DNA of 64,000 nucleotides from Competibacter_A sp002352125 (GCA_035441325.1 DAOROA010000020.1:1-64000); one strand, 5' to 3'. Counted from the stretch's first letter, positions 9,037-17,399 are shown. Made by a program: numbers and translations. The notes: generated from the sequence alone by a model not told the origin.

Positions 9037-9840
9037 TCAGTGATCCTCGTGGGCCATACTCAAATACACGATCGTCAACACCATGAAGATGAAGGCTTGC
9101 AGGGTGATGATCAACAAATGAAACACCGCCCACGGCCAGCTCAACGTAACCTGGATCCACCAAGGCAGCAACGCGATCAGAATAAAGATCAACTCACCGG
9201 CATAGAGGTTACCGAACAAACGCAAGCCGAGCGAGATCGGTTTAGCTAAATCCTCGACAATCCGCAGCAATAGATTGAACGGCATCAGCCACTTGCCAAA
9301 CGGATGCGTCAGGATCTCCATAGTGAAATGGGCAGGCCCCTTGACCTTAAACCCGTAGTAATACAGCAGCAGCAATACCGAAATCGACAAGCCGAACGTC
9401 GAATTCAAGTCGGTTGAGGGCACTGTGCGCAGATAGGGAATGCCTAACAGGCCGGCGATGGATGGGAGCAGATCGACCGGGAGCAAATCCATCGCATTCC
9501 ACAAAAATACCCAGATAAAAATGGTCAGCGCTAGTGGTGCAATGACCGGATTGCGGCCATGAAAACAATCTTTGACCTGGGTATCAACAAATTCCACCAA
9601 TATTTCGCAAAGGTTTTGCAATCCCCCGGGCACGCCGCTGGTAGCCGACTTCGCCGCTTTGGTGAACAGCCACAGAAACAACGCCCCTAGACCAATCGAA
9701 AAAAGGAGGGTATCGACGTGAACCACCCCGAAACCGCCTGTTTCTTCCCCATGCAAAAACTTCATTTGGGTAAGATCGAACCGGAGATTGGTCAAGTGGT
9801 GGATGATATACCCCGTTGCGGAATGACCACTTTCGCTCAT
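9037..9840 (-). CDS. atpB: ATP synthase Fo subunit a
   Basis: This 267-residue stator subunit forms the two proton half-channels against the c-ring. The family segment ISLGLRLFGNLYAGE carries the essential arginine (RLFGN), and several hydrophobic helices are visible. The start MSESGHSATGYIIHHLTN at 9840 is chosen because it matches the family N-terminus, has GGTGAGGA upstream, and overlaps the atpI stop by four bases (ATGA). The frame is open 35 codons further upstream but only inside atpI. Confidence 0.96.
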   Translation of the reverse strand: MSESGHSATGYIIHHLTNLRFDLTQMKFLHGEETGGFGVVHVDTLLFSIGLGALFLWLFTKAAKSATSGVPGGLQNLCEILVEFVDTQVKDCFHGRNPVIAPLALTIFIWVFLWNAMDLLPVDLLPSIAGLLGIPYLRTVPSTDLNSTFGLSISVLLLLYYYGFKVKGPAHFTMEILTHPFGKWLMPFNLLLRIVEDLAKPISLGLRLFGNLYAGELIFILIALLPWWIQVTLSWPWAVFHLLIITLQAFIFMVLTIVYLSMAHEDH

Positions 9841-10217
9841 AGCGTCCTCACCGAAGCATCGAATGTGAAAGGTAATGCCAACCAGTACGCCATCAGCGCC
9901 GCCATGTACGCCAGCAGGAGCGGAAGAGGCGAAACGTCGAAGCAAAGCAGCGCGCCGCTCAACAACACAACCGTCAAGAGCAGCTTGATCACCTCGCCAA
10001 CGTAAAACGCCCGGGCGATCTTGGCAGCAGGCGAACCGACGCGCACCGAAAAAACTTTGCTGGCAAAATACAAGGTAACGAGAATGCTGATACCACCGCC
10101 GATCAATGCGGAATAAGCGATTTTGAAACCGCCGAAAACGAAAGACGCAGCCGCGATCAATAACGTGAGGAGCAACTGAACAACGGTGATTCTTCGGGTG
10201 ACCTGTTTCGCGCCCAT
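9837..10217 (-). CDS. atpI: ATP synthase subunit I
   Basis: This small membrane protein with four hydrophobic segments is encoded at the head of the atp operon; the family helps c-ring assembly or ion supply. The ATG at 10217 gives 126 residues, the usual family length, but its ribosome site is weak. A GTG at 10325 in the same frame has a strong GGGGAGGG site just upstream and would give 162 residues. I prefer the shorter form because the intervening 36 codons are unusually AT-rich for this genome, contain a TATAAT-like hexamer (10278-10283), and encode no family sequence. It overlaps atpB by four bases. Confidence 0.85.
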   Translation of the reverse strand: MGAKQVTRRITVVQLLLTLLIAAASFVFGGFKIAYSALIGGGISILVTLYFASKVFSVRVGSPAAKIARAFYVGEVIKLLLTVVLLSGALLCFDVSPLPLLLAYMAALMAYWLALPFTFDASVRTL

Positions 10218-10382
10218 GGCTCGCACTGGTTCTAATTGTCTAGGCACCGCATTGCGCCGGGCATGTTTATTTATGTAATTATAATCTGTTTTGGTTTTTT
10301 GGTTTTCTTGCTCTACGCAACCCACGACCCTCCCCGAATCCTTTCTTCCCGGGCCTTTTCTCGACTACGTAGAGTGCTACGG

Positions 10383-10412
10383 ATTATAGGGAATTTAGCG
10401 TAGTGGGGTCAA
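10383..10412 (-). promoter_or_regulatory. sigma-70 promoter of the atp operon
   Basis: On the minus strand TTGACC (10407-10412) and a perfect TATAAT (10383-10388) are separated by 18 bp. It lies between parB and atpI. Transcription would start near 10376, leaving a leader of about 50-160 nt depending on which atpI start is used. Confidence 0.8.
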
Positions 10413-10426
10413 CGAAAATCAATATG

Positions 10427-11299
10427 TCACTTCACTCTGGCTATTATGCCATCGAGCTCATCCAGATTGTTGTAATGAATTACCACGCGACCTTTACCCG
10501 AAGCATCGTGCCGCAATTGCACCCGCGCTCCCAGCCGTTCCGATAGATCGTCCTGCAATGATCGAATGTTCGGATCTAACGATTTTGCCCGCGGCGGCGC
10601 GGCCGTTTGCTGTAAGTGCCGGACCAAATCTTCGGTTTCCCGCGCCGACAGGCCGCGCAACAACACTTGTCGAGCGGCCTCCCGCTGCAAGGTGGGGGGC
10701 AGGGGCAACAAGGCGCGGGCATGCCCCATGTCGAGCTTGCGCTCCCGCACCAACTGTCCGACCTCCTCGCTCAGCTCCAACAGCCGCAGCAGGTTGGTCA
10801 CCGCCGTTCGGGATCGACCTACCGCCTCGGCGGCCTGCTGGTGGGTGAGACCAAACTCGTCGATCAACCGCTGGAGGGCAGCGGCCTCCTCCAAAGGATT
10901 GAGATCCTCGCGCTGGATGTTCTCGATCAGCGCCATGGCGATGGCCGCTTGATCCGACACCTCGCGAACGACGGCCGGCACCTCGCGCAATTCGACCAAC
11001 TGCGCCGCCCGCCAGCGTCGCTCGCCGGCAATCAACTCGTAACGCCCATCCCCGATCGGGCGCACCACCACCGGCTGAACCACTCCCTGAGCGCGGATGG
11101 ATTCGGCCAATTCCCGCAAAGTATCCTCGCGCAAATCCTGGCGCGGCTGATAACGCCCCCGAACGATGCACTCGACCGGCAACTGCCGCAGCACCTCGTC
11201 GGCGGAAACTTCCTGTGCCTTCTCGCTCCGGGCCGTGGCCGCACCAGCGCCCAGCAGAGCATCCAGGCCTCGGCCCAGACCACCCTTTTTCCTGATCAT
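10427..11299 (-). CDS. parB: chromosome-partitioning protein ParB
   Basis: This 290-residue ParB/Spo0J protein binds parS sites and spreads as a CTP-dependent clamp to segregate the origin region. It starts with the conserved RKKGGLGRGLDALL, has the CTP-binding motif GERRWRAA at residues 92-99, then the helix-turn-helix region (LTHQQAAEAVGRSRTAVTNLLRLL) and a C-terminal dimerisation domain. The ATG at 11299 overlaps the parA stop as ATGA. The frame continues upstream through parA, but only as a shadow. No clear parS palindrome was recognised in the window. Confidence 0.96.
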   Translation of the reverse strand: MIRKKGGLGRGLDALLGAGAATARSEKAQEVSADEVLRQLPVECIVRGRYQPRQDLREDTLRELAESIRAQGVVQPVVVRPIGDGRYELIAGERRWRAAQLVELREVPAVVREVSDQAAIAMALIENIQREDLNPLEEAAALQRLIDEFGLTHQQAAEAVGRSRTAVTNLLRLLELSEEVGQLVRERKLDMGHARALLPLPPTLQREAARQVLLRGLSARETEDLVRHLQQTAAPPRAKSLDPNIRSLQDDLSERLGARVQLRHDASGKGRVVIHYNNLDELDGIIARVK

Positions 11300-12099
11300 G
11301 TCGCCGCTCCATCCTTCGTCGGCTGCGTCGCCGGGCGCCGCAGCCGCTTTCGCACTTCCCGCGCCAAATCCCGATAGCTTTGCGCGCCGCGCGAACTGTC
11401 GTCGTAATGAATGATCGGCAGACCGTAGCTGGGCGCCTCGGCCAGCCGCACGTTGCGGGGAATCAGCGTCTCGAACACCACGTCGCCGAAATGCGCCACG
11501 ATCTGGGCGGAAACGTCGTTGGCCAAGCGATTGCGGGGGTCGAACATGGTTCGCACCAACCCTTCGATGCGCAAACTGGGATTGGTGGATTTGCGTACTT
11601 TTTCGATCGTGTCCAGCAGCGCCGACAATCCTTCCAGCGCGTAATACTCGCATTGCACGGGAATAATCACGGAGCGAGCGGCCGTCAGGGCGTTGACCGT
11701 CAGCATGTTTAGCGCCGGCGGGCAATCGATCATGATGATGTCGAAGTTCCATTCGATCGGGGCGAGGGCGGCGCGCAACCGGCCTGGCGCATCCTCTTTC
11801 TCCAGCAAATTGACTTCGGCGGCGGTCAGGTCGCCATTGGCCGGCAGCAGTTGCATCTGGGCTTTTTCGATCCATTGCAAAGCTTCGGTCAAGCTCGCCT
11901 CGCCCAGCAATACGTCGTAGCTGGTAGCGGGCACGGTGTGTTTGTCCACGCCGCAACCCATGGTGGCGTTGCCCTGCGGATCGAGATCGATCAGCAGCAC
12001 GTTCTGCCGCAGTGCCGACAAACAGGCGGCCAAATTGATGGCGGTGGTAGTCTTGCCCACCCCGCCCTTCTGGTTGGTGATCGCGATAATGGCAGCCAT
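11296..12099 (-). CDS. parA: chromosome-partitioning ATPase ParA
   Basis: This 267-residue ParA/Soj Walker ATPase moves ParB-parS complexes on the nucleoid. The deviant Walker A motif KGGVGKTT is at residues 10-17, DLDPQGNAT follows, and DCPPALNMLT is the Walker B region. The start MAAIIAITNQKGG at 12099 is four bases from the rsmG stop, so the three genes rsmG-parA-parB form one tight operon. Origin-proximal chromosomal Par systems have this order. Confidence 0.97.
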   Translation of the reverse strand: MAAIIAITNQKGGVGKTTTAINLAACLSALRQNVLLIDLDPQGNATMGCGVDKHTVPATSYDVLLGEASLTEALQWIEKAQMQLLPANGDLTAAEVNLLEKEDAPGRLRAALAPIEWNFDIIMIDCPPALNMLTVNALTAARSVIIPVQCEYYALEGLSALLDTIEKVRKSTNPSLRIEGLVRTMFDPRNRLANDVSAQIVAHFGDVVFETLIPRNVRLAEAPSYGLPIIHYDDSSRGAQSYRDLAREVRKRLRRPATQPTKDGAAT

Positions 12100-12103
12100 G
12101 AAT

Positions 12104-12748
12104 TCAATCTCGGGAAGCGGAGGCGGGCGCCAGATGCACCAAATGGCGCTCGGCTTCCAGGTGCGGAACGTGCAGCGGGTAAACACCGACCACGGCATAG
12201 CCGGACGGCAAACGAGCCAACTCGTCGTCGGGGAAAACGCCCTTCATCGCCAGCAGCCTGCCCTCCGGAGCGCACAAATGCCCGGCGCTCATCACCATGT
12301 CTGCCAGGGTCGAAAAAGCCCGCGACACGACGCTATTAAATAATAATGGTGTCTCCGGCCGGTACTCCTCGACCCGGCCGCGCACCACGCCAACGTTGCT
12401 CAGGCGCAGTTCGATGGCCACCTGGGTCAGAAAGCGGGTTCGCTTGCCGTTGCTGTCCAGCAGACAAAATTCGTGCTCCGGCCGAGCGATGGCCAGCGGA
12501 ATTCCCGGCAACCCGGCACCGCTGCCCACGTCCAGCACCTGCGGCCCTTCCAGCCAAGGCAAGATCGACAAGCTATCCAGAATGTGCCGGACCACCATCG
12601 CTTCGGGATCGCGCACGGCCGTCAGATTATAGGCGCGGTTCCAGCGATCCAGCAGGGTCAGATAAGCCGCCAAGCGCGCGACGGCTTCCTCGGGCAACCG
12701 GATACCGAGCCGTTGGCTTCCTTCGAAAATGGATTGGTCGATGCTCAT
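12104..12748 (-). CDS. rsmG: 16S rRNA (guanine-N7) methyltransferase RsmG
   Basis: This SAM-dependent enzyme methylates G527 in helix 18 of 16S rRNA. The SAM motif VLDVGSGAG is at residues 71-79, preceded by NLTAVRDPEAM. The start MSIDQSIFEG at 12748 gives 214 residues, matching E. coli (207). It is the first gene of rsmG-parA-parB. The usual upstream partner mnmG (gidA) is not present: the next gene, btaA, runs the other way. The frame is open 36 codons upstream but without family similarity. Confidence 0.95.
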   Translation of the reverse strand: MSIDQSIFEGSQRLGIRLPEEAVARLAAYLTLLDRWNRAYNLTAVRDPEAMVVRHILDSLSILPWLEGPQVLDVGSGAGLPGIPLAIARPEHEFCLLDSNGKRTRFLTQVAIELRLSNVGVVRGRVEEYRPETPLLFNSVVSRAFSTLADMVMSAGHLCAPEGRLLAMKGVFPDDELARLPSGYAVVGVYPLHVPHLEAERHLVHLAPASASRD

Positions 12749-12846
12749 GAACCGCCGTTGTCGGGTTGTCTCGCTCGCCCGCTTTGGAGCGGCGGGCGCA
12801 TTGTAACATGCTGGCCAATTATCGCAGGGACAGACGCGCCGCCATC

Positions 12847-12886
12847 CTGTCACCAAACCTTAACTGGCCCGCCATCCGGCTGTCAC
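12847..12886 (+). promoter_or_regulatory. possible PhoB-binding region (Pho box) upstream of btaA
   Basis: Two perfect CTGTCAC heptamers (12847-12853 and 12880-12886) are exactly 33 bp apart, three turns of the 11-bp Pho-box period. The two positions between in the same phase are CCTTAAC (12858-12864, four of seven) and CCGCCAT (12869-12875, five of seven against CTGTCAT). The 4-bp spacers are not AT-rich as they usually are, so this is only a candidate. Phosphate control fits the downstream lipid-remodelling genes. Confidence 0.4.
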
Positions 12887-12952
12887 CCGGATCGCCAACC
12901 ATTTGCCGTTCGAACTATTTCTCCTCCAGATTCCTATACATCGGTTGGCGGC

Positions 12953-14128
12953 ATGGTCAAAAAACTCGGCACGAAACTGGTCAACGGCGCGCACGATCTA
13001 GTGTTCGAGGCAGTGCATAATCGCTGCCTGATCTACAACGTCTGTTGGGAAGATCCGCGCATCGACCGACGGATTTTGAACCTAGACGATGCCAGCCGGA
13101 TGGTGGTACTCACCAGCGCCGGCTGCAACACCTTGGACTATTTGCTGGATTCGCCGGCGGAAATTCACGCGGTGGACGTGAATCCGCGCCAGAACGCTCT
13201 GTTGCATCTCAAGCTGGCGCTGATCGAACACGGCGACTTCGACGATTTGTTTCGTTTGTTCGGCAACGGTTCGCACCAAGCTTTCCGGGAGATTTATCGA
13301 GCGATCCGGCAACATCTGCCCGCCTACGCGCGAGCCTTCTGGGACGAAAGGATCGAGTATTTCGATAGCACCAGCCGCAAAAAATCGTTTTACTACTACG
13401 GCACCTCTGGCGCCATCGCCTGGATTTTGAGCCGCTACTTGCTGAACGCCAGCCGCAATCTCCGCTCGCGGTTGTTCGACTTGCTGGATGCCCGGACGCT
13501 GGCGGAACAACGCGAGATATACCAACAGATCGAACCGGCGCTATGGGGCCGCTTCACGTCCTGGCTGGTCAAGCAACCCGCGACCATGGCGATGCTGGGC
13601 GTACCCCGGCCGCAAATCCGGCTGATCAGCGCCCAATATCCCGGCGGGATGGTCGGCTACGTGAGTTCCAAGCTGCGGCATGTCCTCACCGAGGTGCTGA
13701 TCCACGACAACTATTTCTGGCGGGTCTACCTGACCGGTTCTTATACGGCGGACTGCTGTCCGAATTACCTCAAGCCGGAACATTTCGCGCGATTGCACGC
13801 CAACATCGACCGCGTGCATACCCACAACGCCACCGTCAGCCACTTTCTCCGAGACCATCCTGGCCGCTACAGCCATTTCGTGCTGCTGGACCATCAGGAT
13901 TGGCTGGCTTGGCACAAACCGGCGGCCTTGAGCGAAGAATGGGAACTGATCCTCGCCAACAGCCGGCCGGGCAGCAAAATCCTGCTGCGCTCGGCCAGCC
14001 CAGAACTAAACTTCTTGCCCGAAGCGGCAAAATCCGCCATTCGTTTTTTTCCGGAATTGACCGCCGCTCTACACATTCAGGATCGAGTCGGCACTTACGG
14101 CAGCCTGCACTTGGCGGAAGTGTTATGA
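12953..14128 (+). CDS. btaA: BtaA, S-adenosylmethionine:diacylglycerol 3-amino-3-carboxypropyltransferase
   Basis: This 391-residue DUF3419/BtaA-family enzyme transfers the aminocarboxypropyl group of SAM to diacylglycerol, giving diacylglyceryl-homoserine, the first step of betaine-lipid (DGTS) synthesis. Recognisable segments are YNVCWEDPRID near residue 28, the SAM-binding-like SAGCNTLDYLL (55-65), HAVDVNPRQN (72-81), and the C-terminal FVLLDHQDWL. The start MVKKLGTKL at 12953 is the first methionine matching the family; its ribosome site is weak. The stop overlaps btaB as ATGA, so the two enzymes are translationally coupled. Family members replace phospholipids under phosphate starvation in Rhodobacter and rhizobia. 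Confidence 0.9.
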   Translation: MVKKLGTKLVNGAHDLVFEAVHNRCLIYNVCWEDPRIDRRILNLDDASRMVVLTSAGCNTLDYLLDSPAEIHAVDVNPRQNALLHLKLALIEHGDFDDLFRLFGNGSHQAFREIYRAIRQHLPAYARAFWDERIEYFDSTSRKKSFYYYGTSGAIAWILSRYLLNASRNLRSRLFDLLDARTLAEQREIYQQIEPALWGRFTSWLVKQPATMAMLGVPRPQIRLISAQYPGGMVGYVSSKLRHVLTEVLIHDNYFWRVYLTGSYTADCCPNYLKPEHFARLHANIDRVHTHNATVSHFLRDHPGRYSHFVLLDHQDWLAWHKPAALSEEWELILANSRPGSKILLRSASPELNFLPEAAKSAIRFFPELTAALHIQDRVGTYGSLHLAEVL

Positions 14129-14787
14129 GCGCCGACGCGGCCACTTCGGAGCGCGCGCTCGAACGCTATTACCGGTTTCATGCCCGCATCTACGACGCGA
14201 CCCGCTGGAGCTTTCTATTCGGTCGCACCGATCTCGTCGAACGGGCCGCTGCCCTGCGCACGCCGTCCAACATCCTGGAAATCGGTTGCGGGACTGGCCG
14301 GAATTTGGTTCGGCTGGCGCGACGGTTCCCCCGCGCACGCCTGACCGGACTGGATTTGTCGGCCGACATGCTGGCGCGAGCGCGCCGCCGCCTGGAACCG
14401 CACAGCGACCGCATCGCGCTGGTACGACAAGCTTACGCTCGGCCGTTAAGCGACGAACCCGGCTTCGATCTAATCGTTTTCTCGTACTGCCTGAGCATGA
14501 TCGATCCGGGTTGGGAACAGGTTATCGCCAGCGCCAGCCGGGATTTGCGTCCGGACGGATCGATCGCAGTGGTCGATTTTTACGATTCCCCCTCGCCATC
14601 GTTTCGGCGCTGGATGGGTATCAACCATGTGCGGCTGGAAGGCCGGCTGCTTCCGGAGTTGCACGACCGATTCATATCGTTGGATAGCGCGATCCATCGC
14701 GCCTACGGCGGCCTTTGGCGCTACTTCCATTTCGTCGGTACACCTCAGCCAACCGGCTCCAGTTCCGGCATCGCTACCGCCGGTTGA
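14125..14787 (+). CDS. btaB: BtaB, N-methyltransferase of betaine-lipid synthesis
   Basis: This 220-residue SAM-dependent methyltransferase should methylate diacylglyceryl-homoserine three times to the betaine lipid DGTS. Motif I LEIGCGTGRN is at residues 51-60, followed by LTGLDLSADML and the VFSYCLSMIDPGW segment typical of BtaB. The assignment rests mainly on its four-base overlap with btaA; alone it would only be a class I methyltransferase. Its last 43 nt overlap the 3' end of the opposing phosphoesterase gene. Confidence 0.88.
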   Translation: MSADAATSERALERYYRFHARIYDATRWSFLFGRTDLVERAAALRTPSNILEIGCGTGRNLVRLARRFPRARLTGLDLSADMLARARRRLEPHSDRIALVRQAYARPLSDEPGFDLIVFSYCLSMIDPGWEQVIASASRDLRPDGSIAVVDFYDSPSPSFRRWMGINHVRLEGRLLPELHDRFISLDSAIHRAYGGLWRYFHFVGTPQPTGSSSGIATAG

Positions 14788-15551
14788 GCTTCCCGCAGGC
14801 GTTGCACCATCTCGGCCACCCAGTACAAGATTTCCAATCGCCCGTCCGCGTGTTCGACCAGCGCGGTGCAACTCTCGATCCAGTCGCCATCGTTGGCATA
14901 GCAAACACCGCCGATATCGGCGAGTTCCGCCTTGTGGATGTGGCCGCACACGATGCCATCGAACCCGCGATGCCGAGCTTCGTGCGCGGCGGCGGCCTCG
15001 AAGCGGGCGATGTAAGCCGCCGCCTGGCCGATCCGGAGCTTGAGAAAATTGGCGAGCGACCAATACGGATAATTCAACCGGCGGCGAATCCGGTTCGTCC
15101 AGCGGTTGACGAACAGCAAAACGTCGTACATCCAATCGCCGAACACGCCGGTCAACCAGCCCCCGCATTTGACCGCGTTGTCCAGTTCGTCGCCGTGAGT
15201 GACCAGAAACCGCCGGCCATCGGCGGTGCGGTGTCCGCATTCCGGCACGATTTCGATCCCGCCTACCAGCAAGCCCAGATAATCGCGAGCCACCTCGTCG
15301 TGATTGCCGGGAATGTAGACTACCCGGACGCCCTGCTTGGCTTTATCCAGCACAGCCTTGAGCACCCGGCCGTGCGCCACCGGCCAGCGTCCCCCCTTAT
15401 GCAGATTCCAAAAATCGATGAAATCGCCGACCAGATATAACTGCTCGCAATCGACGGCTTCCAGAAAATCTAGCAAATACTCCGCCTTGCAATCTTTAAA
15501 TCCCAGATGGATATCGGAGATCCAAACGGATCGGAATCGGTATGGCCGCAT
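14745..15551 (-). CDS. plcP: PlcP-like phospholipase C (calcineurin-type phosphoesterase)
   Basis: This 268-residue metallophosphoesterase carries all five metal-site motifs: D13-x-H15 (SDIHLG), GDFIDFW at 42-48, GNHDE at 82-86, THGDE at 118-122 and GHIH at 203-206. Annotation pipelines often call such proteins UDP-2,3-diacylglucosamine diphosphatase (LpxH). The SDIHLG-x-KDCKAEYLLDFL opening and the convergent position beside btaA-btaB instead suggest PlcP, the phospholipase C that releases diacylglycerol from membrane phospholipids for betaine-lipid synthesis. The 3' end overlaps btaB by 43 nt. LpxH is the main alternative, and only a tree or an assay would decide. Confidence 0.75.
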   Translation of the reverse strand: MRPYRFRSVWISDIHLGFKDCKAEYLLDFLEAVDCEQLYLVGDFIDFWNLHKGGRWPVAHGRVLKAVLDKAKQGVRVVYIPGNHDEVARDYLGLLVGGIEIVPECGHRTADGRRFLVTHGDELDNAVKCGGWLTGVFGDWMYDVLLFVNRWTNRIRRRLNYPYWSLANFLKLRIGQAAAYIARFEAAAAHEARHRGFDGIVCGHIHKAELADIGGVCYANDGDWIESCTALVEHADGRLEILYWVAEMVQRLREAQPAVAMPELEPVG

Positions 15552-15728
15552 GAGTCCGCCTCGCGTCGGCGTGAATAGCGAAAGTCAGCGGAATCTGCCG
15601 CGAAATCGTGAAAGTTTGGCAATAACAATATGAATTTTTCCTAACCGTTCCGCCACGCCCATGCAATCGGCGGCTAATCGGCGACGCCGGTCACATCGAG
15701 TCGAGGGAATCGCGACAGGCCGGCTGGA

Positions 15729-16388
15729 TTATCCCGATGCCAGCCGGTGAGCATGACGAGTGGTTTCCGGCAACCGGTAGCGGGTGCAGCAACGCATCAC
15801 GTAGCCGATCGCTGTTTCCAAACCGATGCGATGGCCGGGCGAAACGTACAGCGGTTTGACGCTGGGCCGGGTCCGCAGCACCGCGCCGATGATCTCGCTA
15901 TCAGCTCGCAGCGGCGTCCACGCTCCGCGCTGGTCGGGAACTGCGCCGTGGCTACCGCAAAGCCGTGTCTTAGCTACGCCGATGCTGGGAATATCGACTA
16001 GCAGGCCGAGATGGCTGGCGATACCTAGGCGGCGTGGATGGGCAATACCTTGTCCGTCGCACAGCAGCAAATCCGGCGGCTCGCGCAACCGATCGATCGC
16101 TTCCAGGACTGCCGGCAGCTCGCGAAACGACAGCAGGCCCGGCACGTAGGGAAATTCGGTCGGCCGGCGGGCGATGGCGGTTTCCAGCAAATCCAGTTCG
16201 GGGTAGCGCAACACCGCCACCGCCGCGCGGGTTACGCTGCCGTTCGCCTCGAAACCGACATCTACTCCCGCCACCCGCTGCACTGGCCCTAACCGGTCGG
16301 TCAGAACCAGATGCAGACACAACTCCCGTTGCACGGCTATTGCCTCGCCGGGACTGAGATTCCAAGGGTGGGAGAAATGTATTTTCAT
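15729..16388 (-). CDS. nfi: endonuclease V (deoxyinosine 3'-endonuclease)
   Basis: This 219-residue DNA-repair nuclease cuts near deaminated bases, mainly inosine. Family motifs are clear: GVDVGF with catalytic Asp43, PYVPGLLSFRE ending in Glu90, and CDGQGIAHPRRLGIASHLG with Asp111 and His117. Length matches E. coli Nfi (223). It is divergent from hisG with about 79 nt between starts; a weak TAAACT hexamer in that gap could serve hisG. The 177 nt separating it from plcP show no obvious gene. Confidence 0.95.
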   Translation of the reverse strand: MKIHFSHPWNLSPGEAIAVQRELCLHLVLTDRLGPVQRVAGVDVGFEANGSVTRAAVAVLRYPELDLLETAIARRPTEFPYVPGLLSFRELPAVLEAIDRLREPPDLLLCDGQGIAHPRRLGIASHLGLLVDIPSIGVAKTRLCGSHGAVPDQRGAWTPLRADSEIIGAVLRTRPSVKPLYVSPGHRIGLETAIGYVMRCCTRYRLPETTRHAHRLASG

Positions 16389-16467
16389 GTTTCAAGTTTA
16401 TTCGGCACCACGTCACGGTTAAACTAGCGCCCCTTTTCGGCAACCCCGATTCCGGCAGGACTTCGTC

Positions 16468-17340
16468 ATGCGGCAACTCAAACTCGGTATTCCCAAGGGC
16501 AGCCTAGAAGCCTCGACCATCGCGCTGTTTGGCCAGGCCGGCTGGACCATTAGTCCCCATAGCCGGAACTATTTCCCCACCATCAACGACCCCGAAATCG
16601 GCTGCGCGCTGGTGCGCTCGCAGGAAATGGCGCCCTACGTCGCCAACGGCACGCTCGACGCCGGCTTGACCGGACTGGACTGGATTCTGGAAACCGAGGC
16701 CGATGTAGTAGAAATCACCGAGCTGAGCTACTCGAAAAGTTCCGATCAGCCCGCCCGCTGGGTTCTGATCGCCAACGGCAACTCGCCCATCCGCACGCTG
16801 GAAGATTTGGCCGGCAAGCGCATCGCCACCGAACTGGTCGGTTTCACCAAACGCTATCTGGCCGAGCGCGGCATCGAGGCCGCCGTGGAATTTTCCTGGG
16901 GCGCTACCGAAGCCAAGGTGGTCGAAGGGCTGGTGGACGCAGCGGTGGAGATCACCGAAACCGGCAGCACCATCCGCGCTCATGGCCTGCGCATCGTCTG
17001 CGATCTATTGCATACCACCACTCGCCTGATCGCCAACCGCGCCGCGCTGGCCGATCCGTGGAAAAAAGCCAAGATCGAACAGATCGCTCTGCTTGCTCGC
17101 GCCGCACTGGCTGCCCGCAACAAGGTAGCGCTGAAAATGAACGTTCCGGCCGCGCAACTGGATCAAGTCGTCCGCCTGCTACCCAGCTTGCACGCCCCCA
17201 CCGTCAGCCATCTCTACGACCGCGACTGGCTGGCGCTGGAAACGGTGGTGGACAGCGATCAGGTACGCGATTTGATTCCCCGCCTGACCGCTGCCGGCGC
17301 GCAGGGCATTCTCGAATACGAACTGAAGAAGATCGTCTGA
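16468..17340 (+). CDS. hisG: ATP phosphoribosyltransferase, long form (HisG-L)
   Basis: This enzyme catalyses the first committed step of histidine synthesis, joining ATP and PRPP. At 290 residues it is the long form with a C-terminal regulatory domain, which is self-contained and histidine-inhibited and needs no HisZ. Visible motifs are GIPKGSLE at the N-terminus, DAGLTGLDWI, and the PRPP-binding segment VEITETGSTIRAHGLRIV. The ATG at 16468 has GCAGGA upstream. No other his gene is adjacent, so it stands apart from any his operon. Confidence 0.95.
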   Translation: MRQLKLGIPKGSLEASTIALFGQAGWTISPHSRNYFPTINDPEIGCALVRSQEMAPYVANGTLDAGLTGLDWILETEADVVEITELSYSKSSDQPARWVLIANGNSPIRTLEDLAGKRIATELVGFTKRYLAERGIEAAVEFSWGATEAKVVEGLVDAAVEITETGSTIRAHGLRIVCDLLHTTTRLIANRAALADPWKKAKIEQIALLARAALAARNKVALKMNVPAAQLDQVVRLLPSLHAPTVSHLYDRDWLALETVVDSDQVRDLIPRLTAAGAQGILEYELKKIV

Positions 17341-17370
17341 TCCGGACGGCCCCGGCCTGGTTTGGCGATG

Positions 17371-17390
17371 CGCGCCGCCGGAGCGGCGCG
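17371..17390. terminator. hairpin between convergent hisG and the SBBP gene
   Basis: CGCGCCGC and GCGGCGCG form a perfect 8-bp stem around the tetraloop CGGA. It lies in the 59-nt gap between the convergent stops of hisG and the beta-propeller gene. There is no T-run on either side, so it may be a weak bidirectional or Rho-assisted terminator. Confidence 0.45.
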
Positions 17391-17399
17391 ATCCGCCTA

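Noticed and set aside
10218..10325. N-terminal extension of AtpI from a GTG with a strong ribosome site
   Set aside because: Kept as an alternative only: the stretch is AT-rich, includes a TATAAT-like hexamer, encodes no family sequence, and the shorter form has the normal family length.
14745..15551. Plain LpxH (UDP-2,3-diacylglucosamine diphosphatase) call
   Set aside because: The fold is shared, but the position beside btaA-btaB and the opening after SDIHLG favour PlcP. LpxH is not excluded.
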